A DNA stretch of 64,000 nucleotides from positions 1,674,001 through 1,738,000 of the forward strand of contig NZ_CP048265.1 of NCBI RefSeq assembly GCF_019469205.1, in the 5' to 3' direction. The notes under the pieces were generated by a model, which saw only the letters and a list, made by a program, of their open reading frames with translations, made no database searches and was not told the DNA's origin. The position numbers were made by a program, and so were the translations under genes. This DNA is from Gilliamella sp. ESL0405 (GTDB lineage Bacteria > Pseudomonadota > Gammaproteobacteria > Enterobacterales > Orbaceae). This document shows, one piece after another, positions 1-9,485 of this stretch (its first letter is position 1; each line of letters starts with the position of its first letter).

Positions 1-742
<742 letters not shown>

Positions 743-886
743 TTAATAGAATAATATTGCAGAAATTTAAACCATAAAAACTTATGCAATATATGATGAA
801 TCAGACGGGAAGTTAGTATAACAGAATATGCCTTCCCTCACAATTGAATAATTAGGTTTAATTGTTTAGTTAATCACTTTGTCTAT

Positions 887-3181
887 TTATTCAAGATTAA
901 CGATAGTACCTAATCTATTTTCATAATATTTTTTAATTTCATCAATTCGACGTTGGTTAACTTTAGTGTTTTTAACTAGTTTGACGCCATTAATCACTGC
1001 GGTTAATATCATGACAATAAACACGATAACATTAATATTAATTAAAGAAAAAAATGATATTGTTTGATTTTCATCCAAATTATAGCGATGATTTGCATTA
1101 ACTTTTAAAGCAGAAATCGTTTTAGAATTTTGATCCTTACCATAACGAATATCACTTACTACACCAACAATATTAACATTAGGCGAGATAGTGCTATTTA
1201 AGATATCAAAATAATAATTCACCGTTTTATATTCGTACAATTTCATCGAATTGTATGGTGATTCTATGTCAATTTTGATTAATGGTCTCATGTCAATATA
1301 GCTTTGATTGGTTAAAGTAATTTCTATTCCAGACTGATATTGAGAAACAATTTTTTTTATCTCTTTTTGCAATGCGGGGTTAAATGAATCTAATGTACTT
1401 GAAAGTTCCAATATTTCCATAGATTCAGCGATGATATCTAGATCAGGATTTTTTTTAGATCGCTCAAGCAATTTATCCCATCCAACACGCCTAAAGATAT
1501 CGCCCGTATAAAATAAATCAGTAATTCGGAATTTAACTTGATCACATTGTTCAACAGGTAAAATATTACAGCTATTGTCGATATCAATTACCATTTGACC
1601 AAGACTTTTTATTTTAGAAAAAGGGTTTTTGGTAAAAGCCTCATAACCTAACTCATAGTTAGCTCTCGCAACAGCTACTTGTTGCAATTTTTCAAAATGT
1701 TTAAATTCTTCATCATGTTTATATTGAATAAAATCGGGCGAAAATATATGTTTTAATGAGGTTTCGATGCTCATAACATCCCTTTCTTTCACCACTATTG
1801 GTTGGCTATTGATAAAGAAGTTATGGCATTGAAAATCTTCAGTTAAATCATTAACATCGCACGATGTGTTTTTAATCGAGATATTCACAATATCACCATG
1901 CTTGATATCACTATTATGTAAAGTAGTGAGATCGTTAATTTGTAGATTTTTAGATTGTTGCGAGTAATATCGATAAGCAAAATATCCATTATTAATTGGA
2001 TCAGTATAATATAAGAGTGTAAAAGATAAGATTATCCCAACCCCCAATAAAATTTTATTTTGCCCAACTGATTTAGGCGGTCCAAATTGCTCTACTTCGT
2101 CATGAATAGATAACGTGTGACCATAGCGAAGTAATTTTTTACCATCTTCACTAATCACCATTTCGGTAGCAGAATCTGAACTTTTAGGAATAAAATTTGA
2201 CCAATACTTAGGGTATTTTAATACCGTGTTTTCGCCTACCTCCACGATATTAGAATATTTATCATGAATTGTAGCTTCAATGACTTTCACTTGCTGTGGA
2301 GTTGATTCAAATTTAGGTTTACGCCATGCCAAAAAGGCAACGCCACCAAGAAACATTAAAATTAAAAAAGATATATTATCATCACGACTATGCCATGATA
2401 ATGTCAATAAAAAAGTGGCTAATAATAAACATATCGAAATGGATAAACAATTGCTCAAGTTACTTCGAATGGTGGCTTCGAATGCTGTTTCTTCTCGTTG
2501 GTAGAGGTTATTATTAATTGATACGCCTGAATTTACCTTATCGCCGTCGATGCTTTTCAAATCATTTTCTTGATCAATTTGCGTATAATCGCGCTCATCA
2601 TCATCATAAAGAGTGAGTGACTCAATATCAAAAGCATCTCTATTATCGTTGCGTTTTTCATAAAACTTGTCAATGCAAGTGTTGTCTTTTAAATCCCCAA
2701 AATCTTCAAATTCATATTCCTCGTTTGGATCATAGTTTTCCTGTGCGGTCTTGAGGTCGTTGCCATTAATGTTAACGACAATCGCATACTGTTTGGTAAA
2801 TACGACATCAATGGTATTGAATTGATCAATATGCTTATGCATATTATATGGAAAAAATATCTCTATATCGCCTATTTCATAATAATAGTTTATTTCTTCA
2901 GTATTGTAGTTAAGACTATGACGATTACAAATCCCTTGTAGTTGCGATACTTTGTTATCAACTAATGAGGATTGAAATTTATAGGGATAAACCGCCCATT
3001 TACTGGTTAAAAACGGTTGTAATAGTGCTAGCTCTTCATCCGTGAGATCTCGTATTGGTTCACGTAGACTTAAGTAGTCGTCTAAATTATCCTTTTTTAT
3101 ACTGCGCTCACCTTTAAAAAGAATCCAGCTAGTTAATCCAAAAATTAAAAGACCTATTTTAACAAGTGTAAACCATTCCAT
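887..3181 (-). CDS. IgaA/UmoB-family inner-membrane protein, paralog 1
   Basis: A 764-aa relative of E. coli IgaA (YrfF, 711 aa), the inner-membrane brake on the Rcs envelope-stress phosphorelay. The topology matches: TM near residues 5-23, a first cytoplasmic domain, a TM pair near 245-286, a second cytoplasmic domain, TM near 377-391, a large periplasmic domain, and a last TM near 712-735. Family marks are LTDEELALLQPFL, RYGHTLSIHDEVEQF near 352-366 (E. coli RQGRYLSLHDEVKNF), four periplasmic cysteines (441, 452, 538, 546) and the tail RRIDEIKKYYENRL. Whether it still controls an Rcs pathway is inferred. It is one of three paralogs within 8 kb; the Crp-type gene lies just upstream on the same strand. 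Confidence 0.85.
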   Translation of the reverse strand: MEWFTLVKIGLLIFGLTSWILFKGERSIKKDNLDDYLSLREPIRDLTDEELALLQPFLTSKWAVYPYKFQSSLVDNKVSQLQGICNRHSLNYNTEEINYYYEIGDIEIFFPYNMHKHIDQFNTIDVVFTKQYAIVVNINGNDLKTAQENYDPNEEYEFEDFGDLKDNTCIDKFYEKRNDNRDAFDIESLTLYDDDERDYTQIDQENDLKSIDGDKVNSGVSINNNLYQREETAFEATIRSNLSNCLSISICLLLATFLLTLSWHSRDDNISFLILMFLGGVAFLAWRKPKFESTPQQVKVIEATIHDKYSNIVEVGENTVLKYPKYWSNFIPKSSDSATEMVISEDGKKLLRYGHTLSIHDEVEQFGPPKSVGQNKILLGVGIILSFTLLYYTDPINNGYFAYRYYSQQSKNLQINDLTTLHNSDIKHGDIVNISIKNTSCDVNDLTEDFQCHNFFINSQPIVVKERDVMSIETSLKHIFSPDFIQYKHDEEFKHFEKLQQVAVARANYELGYEAFTKNPFSKIKSLGQMVIDIDNSCNILPVEQCDQVKFRITDLFYTGDIFRRVGWDKLLERSKKNPDLDIIAESMEILELSSTLDSFNPALQKEIKKIVSQYQSGIEITLTNQSYIDMRPLIKIDIESPYNSMKLYEYKTVNYYFDILNSTISPNVNIVGVVSDIRYGKDQNSKTISALKVNANHRYNLDENQTISFFSLININVIVFIVMILTAVINGVKLVKNTKVNQRRIDEIKKYYENRLGTIVNLE

Positions 3182-3259
3182 AGTAATTCCTTAATCCAAT
3201 TATTCCTTTATTGAAAAAATGCGTTTTTAAAACAACTTTATTGTTAATCAATTCCTACT

Positions 3260-3973
3260 CTATTTTGCGAATTTTCCTTTAAATTCGATAAAATCTTTTA
3301 AATTATCGATATCCTTAATTGCCAATTTACCAGCAACTTTATGGATGATATCTAAATTTATCAATTCATTAACCGCTCGACGATAGACACGATCGGTAGT
3401 GCCAAAACGTTCTGCTTCCAAGTAGTTTTTTTGAAAATGATTAACGGGTTGAATATTTAGATGATGCTGATACATATCAAAAGCAATGTTATAACTGATT
3501 GAATATAAATTTCTTTTTAAGAAGATATCTAATGTTTCTTGATAATCAAAAGCAATAGCACTCGCAAAAAACAGTGCTAATTGAGGGTATTTGAGTAATG
3601 ATTGATATAATTTATTAATGCTGACGATAGCGACAGTAAGGGCTTCTTCGGCAATGATATCAAATTGACATAAATAGTCGGTAAAAAACTCCATTTCACC
3701 GAAAATATGCTCATCACAATCTACTGTACCAAGATGAAATCGACGACCATTATTGGCTTGATAGCGTATCGAAATCGTACCATTATAAACAACAACTAAA
3801 TGATCGACTTTACACCCTTGATGAAAAAGAGTGGTTTTTTCATCAACGATTTTCTTTTCTATAATGCATTGTTCTATAATTGATTCGAATAACTTATTGT
3901 TTTCCTGCCAATAACGGCTAAATCGACCTTTATTTAATGATTTTAATTGCATATCAACGAAGTTTTTTACCAC
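3260..3973 (-). CDS. Crp/Fnr-family transcriptional regulator (YeiL-like)
   Basis: A 237-aa protein with a cyclic-nucleotide-binding-type beta-roll near residues 40-120 (TTLFHQGCKVDHLVVVYNGT, then HIFGEMEFF) and a C-terminal winged helix near 180-225 (YLEAERFGTTDRVYRRAVNE) ending in a short wing. The general plan resembles E. coli YeiL. No residue set diagnostic for cAMP binding or for an Fe-S cluster is evident, so the ligand is unknown. It lies 78 bp upstream of igaA-1 on the same strand and could be co-transcribed with it. Target genes cannot be read from the sequence. Confidence 0.75.
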   Translation of the reverse strand: MVKNFVDMQLKSLNKGRFSRYWQENNKLFESIIEQCIIEKKIVDEKTTLFHQGCKVDHLVVVYNGTISIRYQANNGRRFHLGTVDCDEHIFGEMEFFTDYLCQFDIIAEEALTVAIVSINKLYQSLLKYPQLALFFASAIAFDYQETLDIFLKRNLYSISYNIAFDMYQHHLNIQPVNHFQKNYLEAERFGTTDRVYRRAVNELINLDIIHKVAGKLAIKDIDNLKDFIEFKGKFAK

Positions 3974-4095
3974 AAACTATATACCACATCAGAATCGATA
4001 ACGTATTGATACTTAATTATCTATCGCGTTACCTTATTCTGAAGAGGCGTCATTATAGTCAACCATTGTCATAAAAGCGATAACCTAAGTTAATT

Positions 4096-4320
4096 TCATT
4101 CATTATTTTTTTGGGCTTTTTTCTTTAAGAACATCGATATAGCCAGCATAACGATAATAACGGCATAATATATTGGTATGGTTTTCATAATAATATAAAT
4201 ACCTAAATAGTTATACAATATTGAGCTAATAGCCGGGCTAAACATCGCCCCGGCACTGCCAGTGATTAAAATAAATGAAACATTTTTGCTTGATGCTTTT
4301 TTTACAAAGGTTACGTACAT
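4096..4320 (-). pseudogene. C-terminal remnant of an MFS transporter
   Basis: About 70 codons encode two hydrophobic segments typical of the end of a major facilitator: [19 protein letters not shown], then a segment beginning PIYYAVIIVMLAIS and finishing in a lysine-rich cytoplasmic tail. A full transporter has about 400 residues, so most of the gene is gone. The only ATG in frame lies at the junction with the deoD fragment and is probably fortuitous. Reading is from the minus strand, directly continuing the broken deoD piece in another frame. Confidence 0.6.
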
Positions 4321-4441
4321 TACAAACCTCTTTGGCATCGGTTAAATAATTTTCGGCAATAAATTTTGCTCTTAAAGGATCACCTGGCATGATAACGGTT
4401 TGTGCAAAGTCGTTGGGGTTAGCATTGATATGTGCGGTCAT
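4310..4441 (-). pseudogene. deoD: N-terminal remnant of purine nucleoside phosphorylase (deoD)
   Basis: The first 44 or so codons (ATG at 4439-4441) read [20 protein letters not shown] and then [22 protein letters not shown], matching the start of hexameric DeoD ([21 protein letters not shown]). Right after NVR, where DeoD continues GMLGFTG, homology stops. The frame runs on into the MFS remnant and terminates. This looks like a deletion that removed the rest of deoD and most of a neighbouring transporter. A functional enzyme is not possible from this piece. Confidence 0.75.
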
Positions 4442-4575
4442 AATATTTCCTGAATAATGAGTGAGTTGCCTCAATTATAATAAGGATATTTTTCATTTGA
4501 CTAGGACATAAGTCCGTAGCCAATGTTCGATGCCACATTTTTAGAAATTAATTTGGAAATGAATGACTATTGATA

Positions 4576-4599
4576 AAAAAAGGCGCTTAATGCGCCTTT
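4576..4599 (-). terminator. Intrinsic terminator after igaA-2
   Basis: AAAGGCGC and GCGCCTTT arms around a TTAAT/ATTAA loop, followed on the minus strand by seven T. It lies about 70 bp past the igaA-2 stop. A near-identical copy lies at 7008-7029. Confidence 0.8.
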
Positions 4600-4670
4600 A
4601 GCTTTGATTGTCTTTAAATTTTATCGACTTTAAATTTGCTCGCCGTTAACGTTGAGCAGTTAAATTAAGC

Positions 4671-6872
4671 CTAAAAAATTCTATCTTTATAATATTGAGT
4701 AATTTGATTTAACCGTTTCCGATTAAATATCACTTTTTTAATTAGTAAGATGCCATTAAGTACAAACACAAATATCAAAATCGCGAACATAAAAATATTG
4801 ACAATAACTGGCGAAGTTAACGAATAGATTTTTTGCTGTTCTGCTCGATAATATTCTTTAGAGTTAATTTTGAGCGCTGAAATGGTGTTATCTTGTCGAT
4901 AGCTAATATCGTCGATCATTCCAATCAAATTAATATTACCTTCATCATTATTAGTTAGAAGATTGTAATAATAATTTCGAGATTCGTTCAAATCGTTATC
5001 CGTTTGTAGATGATCAATATTATATGATTGAGGTATTTCAATATAGCTAACATTGGCTAAGGTAATCTCAACATCGGACTGATCAAGTTGATAACGTAAA
5101 ACCGTTCTTTTGATTTTAAACATTAACTCTTCTTTCAATCTGTGAAGATCATTAATAAATGAATCGAACCTCTTTTCTTCTAAAATAAGCGAATACGTTG
5201 GATCTGATTTAGCCTCTTTAACAATATCATCCCAATATTCTTCTTCATAATCCCTTGTATCATGTAGATTGAGTAAGCTCATTTTGATAAATTTACATTC
5301 GTAATCAAAAATATTACAAACATCATTAATATCAATTATCATCGGTCCAATATCTTTTAATTTGACAAAAGGATTAATTTCATAGCGATCAAAAGAGAAC
5401 ATATTGCTTTGTTTATTAAGTTCATCAACCAATTCCTTTTGGTATTTTTCAAAAAGCAACATCTCATCATCACGCACAGTTTTAACCGAATCTTTATTAA
5501 ATACTCTTTTAATAATTTGCGCATTGAGCATAATTTTATTATCTTTAGCATCGAATGGTTTGGTATTGATAAAAAAGTGATTACATTTATTCTCTTGATT
5601 TATATTCTCAACATCACATGATGTGCCTTTGATAGTCATATTGATCAAATCACCACGTTTGATATCACTTTGATTTAAGCTAGTTAAATCGTTAATCTGC
5701 CAATTTTTTAATTGGTTATTGTAATAGCGATATGCCAAAATAGTATTGTTAATAGGCTCTGAAAAGCAAATAAGCGCAAGCGATAAAATCCCCGCAATAA
5801 TAACTAAAAGTATATTTCGTTCGACGATTTTAGGCGGTCCAAATTCTTCTACTTCGCGATTAATTGACAACGTATGGCCATAACGAAGCAATTTTTTACT
5901 CTCTTCTACCATTTCCATCTCGATCGGCGTTGGAGTAGAACTCGGTAAAAATTTTGACCAATATTTAGGATAACTTAAATTAGTTGTTTCACTTACAACC
6001 ACAGTATTATTTATAGTATCTTTATCAAATATATTGGCTTTAATAATGTTGACCTGCTTCAAATTTGTTAAACGTTTAGGTTTAACGAACAAACAGACAA
6101 CCGCTAGTATAAGGCTTATAGTAATAATTGCGCTTAAACCATAGCTAAGCTCCATTTGATTTGCCCATAAGACAATAAACAAAAGAGTGGCAACGACTAG
6201 GGAGATAGCAGTTAGAATACCATTGTTATGTTGATTACGGGTAAGCGCCTCTAAAGGTGTTTCATCTCTTGTGGACAAGGTTTCGTATTCAATTTTTTCT
6301 TCTTCATCTTCTTCAATATTGTAATTAATAGCATGATCATCTTTATCATCGATTAACTCATCGTCAGCGTAAAAAGATTCAGGCATCTCGATCGTTTTTA
6401 TACCACTGGTAAAATTTGGATCATAATTATTGAACGCAAATTCAAGATCACAAGTATTAATATTGACTACTATGGCGTAATTCTTAGTCAAAACCACATC
6501 GACTTTATTGAACTTTTTAATAAACATAGACATTTGATAGGGAAAGAAAACCTCAATATTGTCGATTTCATAATAATAGTCGTTAACTTTTCCATTATAT
6601 AACAATCCATGGTGGGTACAGCTACCTTCAATCTGTGATACTTTATAATCAATTAATGGTTTGAGTTTATAAGGTCGAACAGCTTTTTTTTTCGTTAAAT
6701 AAGGTTCTAAGAGTGTTAACTCTTCTTGCGTTAGCTCTCGCGATGACTCTCGAGTTTGAATAAATCTTTTTAATCTTTGCTTATTATTACTGCGATCACT
6801 TCGATAAGATAGCCAAACACAAGTCCCAAATAACAATATCCCAATCTGTAAAATTATGTACAGTTCAAACAT
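4671..6872 (-). CDS. IgaA/UmoB-family inner-membrane protein, paralog 2
   Basis: 733 aa, clearly paralogous to the 887-3181 gene along its whole length. It has the same five-TM plan (N-terminal TM, TM pair near 215-260, TM near 345-360, C-terminal TM near 690-710). RYGHTLSINREVEEFGPPK and KYPKYW-type motifs are kept, as are four periplasmic cysteines in two pairs (TSCDV..NKCNHF and DVCNI..YECKF). The tail RLNQITQYYKDRIF* parallels E. coli IgaA MMEIQAYYESCL. Periplasmic and cytoplasmic domains are both complete, so it could be a functional brake on Rcs-type signalling; its partner specificity is unknown. A strong terminator follows the gene. Confidence 0.85.
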   Translation of the reverse strand: MFELYIILQIGILLFGTCVWLSYRSDRSNNKQRLKRFIQTRESSRELTQEELTLLEPYLTKKKAVRPYKLKPLIDYKVSQIEGSCTHHGLLYNGKVNDYYYEIDNIEVFFPYQMSMFIKKFNKVDVVLTKNYAIVVNINTCDLEFAFNNYDPNFTSGIKTIEMPESFYADDELIDDKDDHAINYNIEEDEEEKIEYETLSTRDETPLEALTRNQHNNGILTAISLVVATLLFIVLWANQMELSYGLSAIITISLILAVVCLFVKPKRLTNLKQVNIIKANIFDKDTINNTVVVSETTNLSYPKYWSKFLPSSTPTPIEMEMVEESKKLLRYGHTLSINREVEEFGPPKIVERNILLVIIAGILSLALICFSEPINNTILAYRYYNNQLKNWQINDLTSLNQSDIKRGDLINMTIKGTSCDVENINQENKCNHFFINTKPFDAKDNKIMLNAQIIKRVFNKDSVKTVRDDEMLLFEKYQKELVDELNKQSNMFSFDRYEINPFVKLKDIGPMIIDINDVCNIFDYECKFIKMSLLNLHDTRDYEEEYWDDIVKEAKSDPTYSLILEEKRFDSFINDLHRLKEELMFKIKRTVLRYQLDQSDVEITLANVSYIEIPQSYNIDHLQTDNDLNESRNYYYNLLTNNDEGNINLIGMIDDISYRQDNTISALKINSKEYYRAEQQKIYSLTSPVIVNIFMFAILIFVFVLNGILLIKKVIFNRKRLNQITQYYKDRIF

Positions 6873-7007
6873 ATTCCTTTATTTCCTTTATTTCCTTTTC
6901 ATTTATTACTAAAAACAACTAAAAACAATTTGAAACTGATAAATAGATTATTTTATTTTCTCTCTTCAGTTTATGAAAACTTTATTGAATCGCTTTAATA
7001 CTGAGAC

Positions 7008-7029
7008 AAAAGGCGCTTAATGCGCCTTT
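7008..7029 (-). terminator. Intrinsic terminator after igaA-3 (duplicate of the igaA-2 terminator)
   Basis: Same AAAGGCGC-TTAAT-GCGCCTTT hairpin as at 4576-4599, with matching flanking sequence. It belongs to the duplicated igaA tail described at 7086-7130. Confidence 0.75.
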
Positions 7030-7085
7030 AGCTTAGATTACCTTTAAATTTGCGGCTTTTCACGTTGAGCGTGTAAATTAAGCCT

Positions 7086-7130
7086 AAAAAGTTCTATCTT
7101 TATCATATTGAATAATTCGATTCAACCGAC
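7086..7130 (-). pseudogene. Fossil C-terminal tail of an igaA paralog
   Basis: On the minus strand this short piece reads RLNRIIQYDKDRTF followed by a stop, almost the exact end of igaA-2 (RLNQITQYYKDRIF). A stop in the same frame interrupts it a few codons upstream. The following 70 bp, including the terminator, also match the sequence downstream of igaA-2. It is therefore a leftover from a tandem duplication of an igaA gene, lying between igaA-3 and igaA-2. Confidence 0.7.
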
Positions 7131-7192
7131 TAATTCAATCTTTAATCTGCCATTTTTTTTATTAAATAATATCAATCATGGTAACAACCAAC

Positions 7193-8917
7193 CTAATGTA
7201 TACGATACGTATTGAAATTTTTAATTTTAACGTTACGAATTATATTCAAAATTGGTTTCAACAAGAACATCATACCATTAATAATGGTCGCTGAAGCTAA
7301 AAGCAAAAATAACAGCAGGTTTACACAAATTGGCAATAGATTTTCGCTGATATCTTTTTGGTATAACTCTAGCGTATTTATGGTTAATGTTGAAATGGTA
7401 TGATTAGGATCATGATCAACATTTGAAACGAATCCCGACATCGTGACCACGATATGATCTATATGAAAGTTTTTGTCAGATTGTGGATCAACACTTTCAC
7501 CCGATTGAGAACTTGTCTTATCTTTTAAACCAGCTAGAAGAAAATATCTTGTGGAACTGGCTAAATGAAAAGAGGTATCGGTAGTTGCACTGTGAATTAA
7601 TGATTCAATACATTTATCATATTGATTTTTAACAGGTACTTCACATGTTAATGACACATCTAAAAAATTTAATTTCACTACATCACCCGACTTGATGTCA
7701 CTGGTGACTAATTTTGAGGGATCATCAAAAAACCAACGTTTAGAATCGTGATTGTATTGATGATAAACAAATGAGAAATTGTCACTCACATCTGCTTGAT
7801 AATTAACACCATAAACATAAAACGCGCCAACTAAAAAAAGCCATAAATTTCGTCCCCAAAATTTTGGTGGCCCGAATTGTTCAACCTCTTTACTAACTGA
7901 CAAGTCGTAGCCATAACGAACAATTTTTTTACTGTCAACATCAACATCTAAATCAACATCAAAAGTGCTACTTTCAGGGATAAATGATTGCCAATTTTTG
8001 GGATACTTTAATTTCAAACCATGACCAATGATAATCTCATTGGATTTAACAATTTTTCTCGTTATTCTTCCTTTTACTTGATTAATAAATCGCACTTTAG
8101 CTTTATATTTTGGTTTTCGAAAATAAAAGTAAGTAGCAGCCAGAAAATTCACTCCAAACCAAAACAGATCGTTTAACTCTTTTGTATTCCAAAAACGATT
8201 AAAATAGCTTACGACAAAAAAACAAAAAAATGCCGTGAGTATCCCTCGATTTAATTTATTTCGGGAAGCTGATTCTTGCGATGTTTCTTTTCGAACTGAT
8301 AAAATTTCGTAACCCAATTTTTCACTCAGTTTATCGTGTGGACTTACTTTATGAATAGCATCGTCATCGACGTTTTCACCTTGTGAGAATTTTGAAACGC
8401 CGCTTTGCCAATATGCCGAACTTTGTTTATCTTTTTTTTCATCTGCCAAATAGGTCGCATATAATGCTGAACCAATTTTGTGATCATTTAACTTAACCGC
8501 AATAGCAAAATTTTGCGTAAGCGCAATTTCAACTTCGTTATAATCACTGAGGTAACGATCCATGTTGAAAGGAAATACAATATCAATATTATGGATTTTA
8601 TAGGAACACGTGTTTTCGGAAGGCAAAAAATCAGTTTGTTTGACACAACTACCGGAGATTGACATCACTTCTCGGGAAACTAAAGATGACTTTTTTTTCC
8701 CTGAAGATTGGTCACAAGCCATCGATAAATAAGTTTCTACACCTTTTCTTTCCTCTTCAGTTAACATTCTAAAAGCTTTGAGGTCTGTAACCGAACTACC
8801 TGCTATTAGCTTATTTTTATATTTATTATTTCTAAACTTTTTTATTGGATAAAAAATAATAGAACGAATCAATGTAATAAATAAGTGAATTATGGTGAAA
8901 AAAGCAAAAAACGGCAT
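7193..8917 (-). CDS. IgaA/UmoB-family protein, paralog 3, shortened periplasmic domain
   Basis: 574 aa, the most divergent of the three paralogs. The N-terminal half keeps the family pattern: TM near 5-22, LTEEERKGVETYL (E. coli LTPEERSAVENYL), YEILSVRKETS before the TM pair, and RYGYDLSVSKEVEQFGPPK before the fourth TM. The periplasmic part is only about 160 residues instead of about 310. The first cysteine pair (LTCEV..DKCIESL) is present, but the block with the second pair is absent. A C-terminal TM near 535-555 remains. It may have changed partner specificity or act only through its cytoplasmic domains. No frameshift is needed to read it. Confidence 0.8.
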   Translation of the reverse strand: MPFFAFFTIIHLFITLIRSIIFYPIKKFRNNKYKNKLIAGSSVTDLKAFRMLTEEERKGVETYLSMACDQSSGKKKSSLVSREVMSISGSCVKQTDFLPSENTCSYKIHNIDIVFPFNMDRYLSDYNEVEIALTQNFAIAVKLNDHKIGSALYATYLADEKKDKQSSAYWQSGVSKFSQGENVDDDAIHKVSPHDKLSEKLGYEILSVRKETSQESASRNKLNRGILTAFFCFFVVSYFNRFWNTKELNDLFWFGVNFLAATYFYFRKPKYKAKVRFINQVKGRITRKIVKSNEIIIGHGLKLKYPKNWQSFIPESSTFDVDLDVDVDSKKIVRYGYDLSVSKEVEQFGPPKFWGRNLWLFLVGAFYVYGVNYQADVSDNFSFVYHQYNHDSKRWFFDDPSKLVTSDIKSGDVVKLNFLDVSLTCEVPVKNQYDKCIESLIHSATTDTSFHLASSTRYFLLAGLKDKTSSQSGESVDPQSDKNFHIDHIVVTMSGFVSNVDHDPNHTISTLTINTLELYQKDISENLLPICVNLLLFLLLASATIINGMMFLLKPILNIIRNVKIKNFNTYRIH

Positions 8918-8987
8918 GAAACTTATTCCTTATAAATCTTGTTTTATTATAATGTAAAAAGTTAACTGTTAATTTTTTACTACAAAA

Positions 8988-9485
8988 TTAATGATTGACG
9001 GTTTTTTCACTCCGGGATAGACCGATAATTCCGGAACGCACAATTTCAACAATATTACACGTTTCACGAATTGAGGCTAAAAACGAGTCTAATTTTTCGC
9101 TCGTTCCCGATAACTGTACAATGTAATGGGTCGCAGTCACATCAACTATCGAGCCGCGAAAAATATCAGCACAGCGCTTAACTTCATCACGCGCATCGGA
9201 ACCTTTCGCCGCCACTTTAACCAGCATGATTTCACGTTCAACGTGAGGACCTTCGGTTAAATCATTCACTCGATAAACATTGACCAGTTTATGCAGTTGT
9301 TTTTGGATCTGCTCAATGACATGCTCATCCCCAGTTGTTTGAATGGTCATGCGGTGCATGGTTGGATCTTCGGTTGGCGCTGTGGTAATCGTTTCAATAT
9401 TAAATCCACGTTGAGAAAATAAACCAATAATTCGTGACAAAGCGCCCGGCTCATTTTCAGTTAGAATTGATAAAATATAACGCAT
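8988..9485 (-). CDS. ilvH: Acetolactate synthase III regulatory subunit
   Basis: 165 aa, usual length for IlvH (163 in E. coli). The N-terminal ACT domain begins [19 protein letters not shown], with the glycine-rich turn that binds valine in the family. A second ferredoxin-like domain follows, including [18 protein letters not shown] residues. It binds and activates the catalytic subunit and confers valine feedback inhibition in branched-chain amino acid synthesis. The ATG overlaps the ilvI stop (TAATG), so the two are translationally coupled. Confidence 0.95.
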   Translation of the reverse strand: MRYILSILTENEPGALSRIIGLFSQRGFNIETITTAPTEDPTMHRMTIQTTGDEHVIEQIQKQLHKLVNVYRVNDLTEGPHVEREIMLVKVAAKGSDARDEVKRCADIFRGSIVDVTATHYIVQLSGTSEKLDSFLASIRETCNIVEIVRSGIIGLSRSEKTVNH

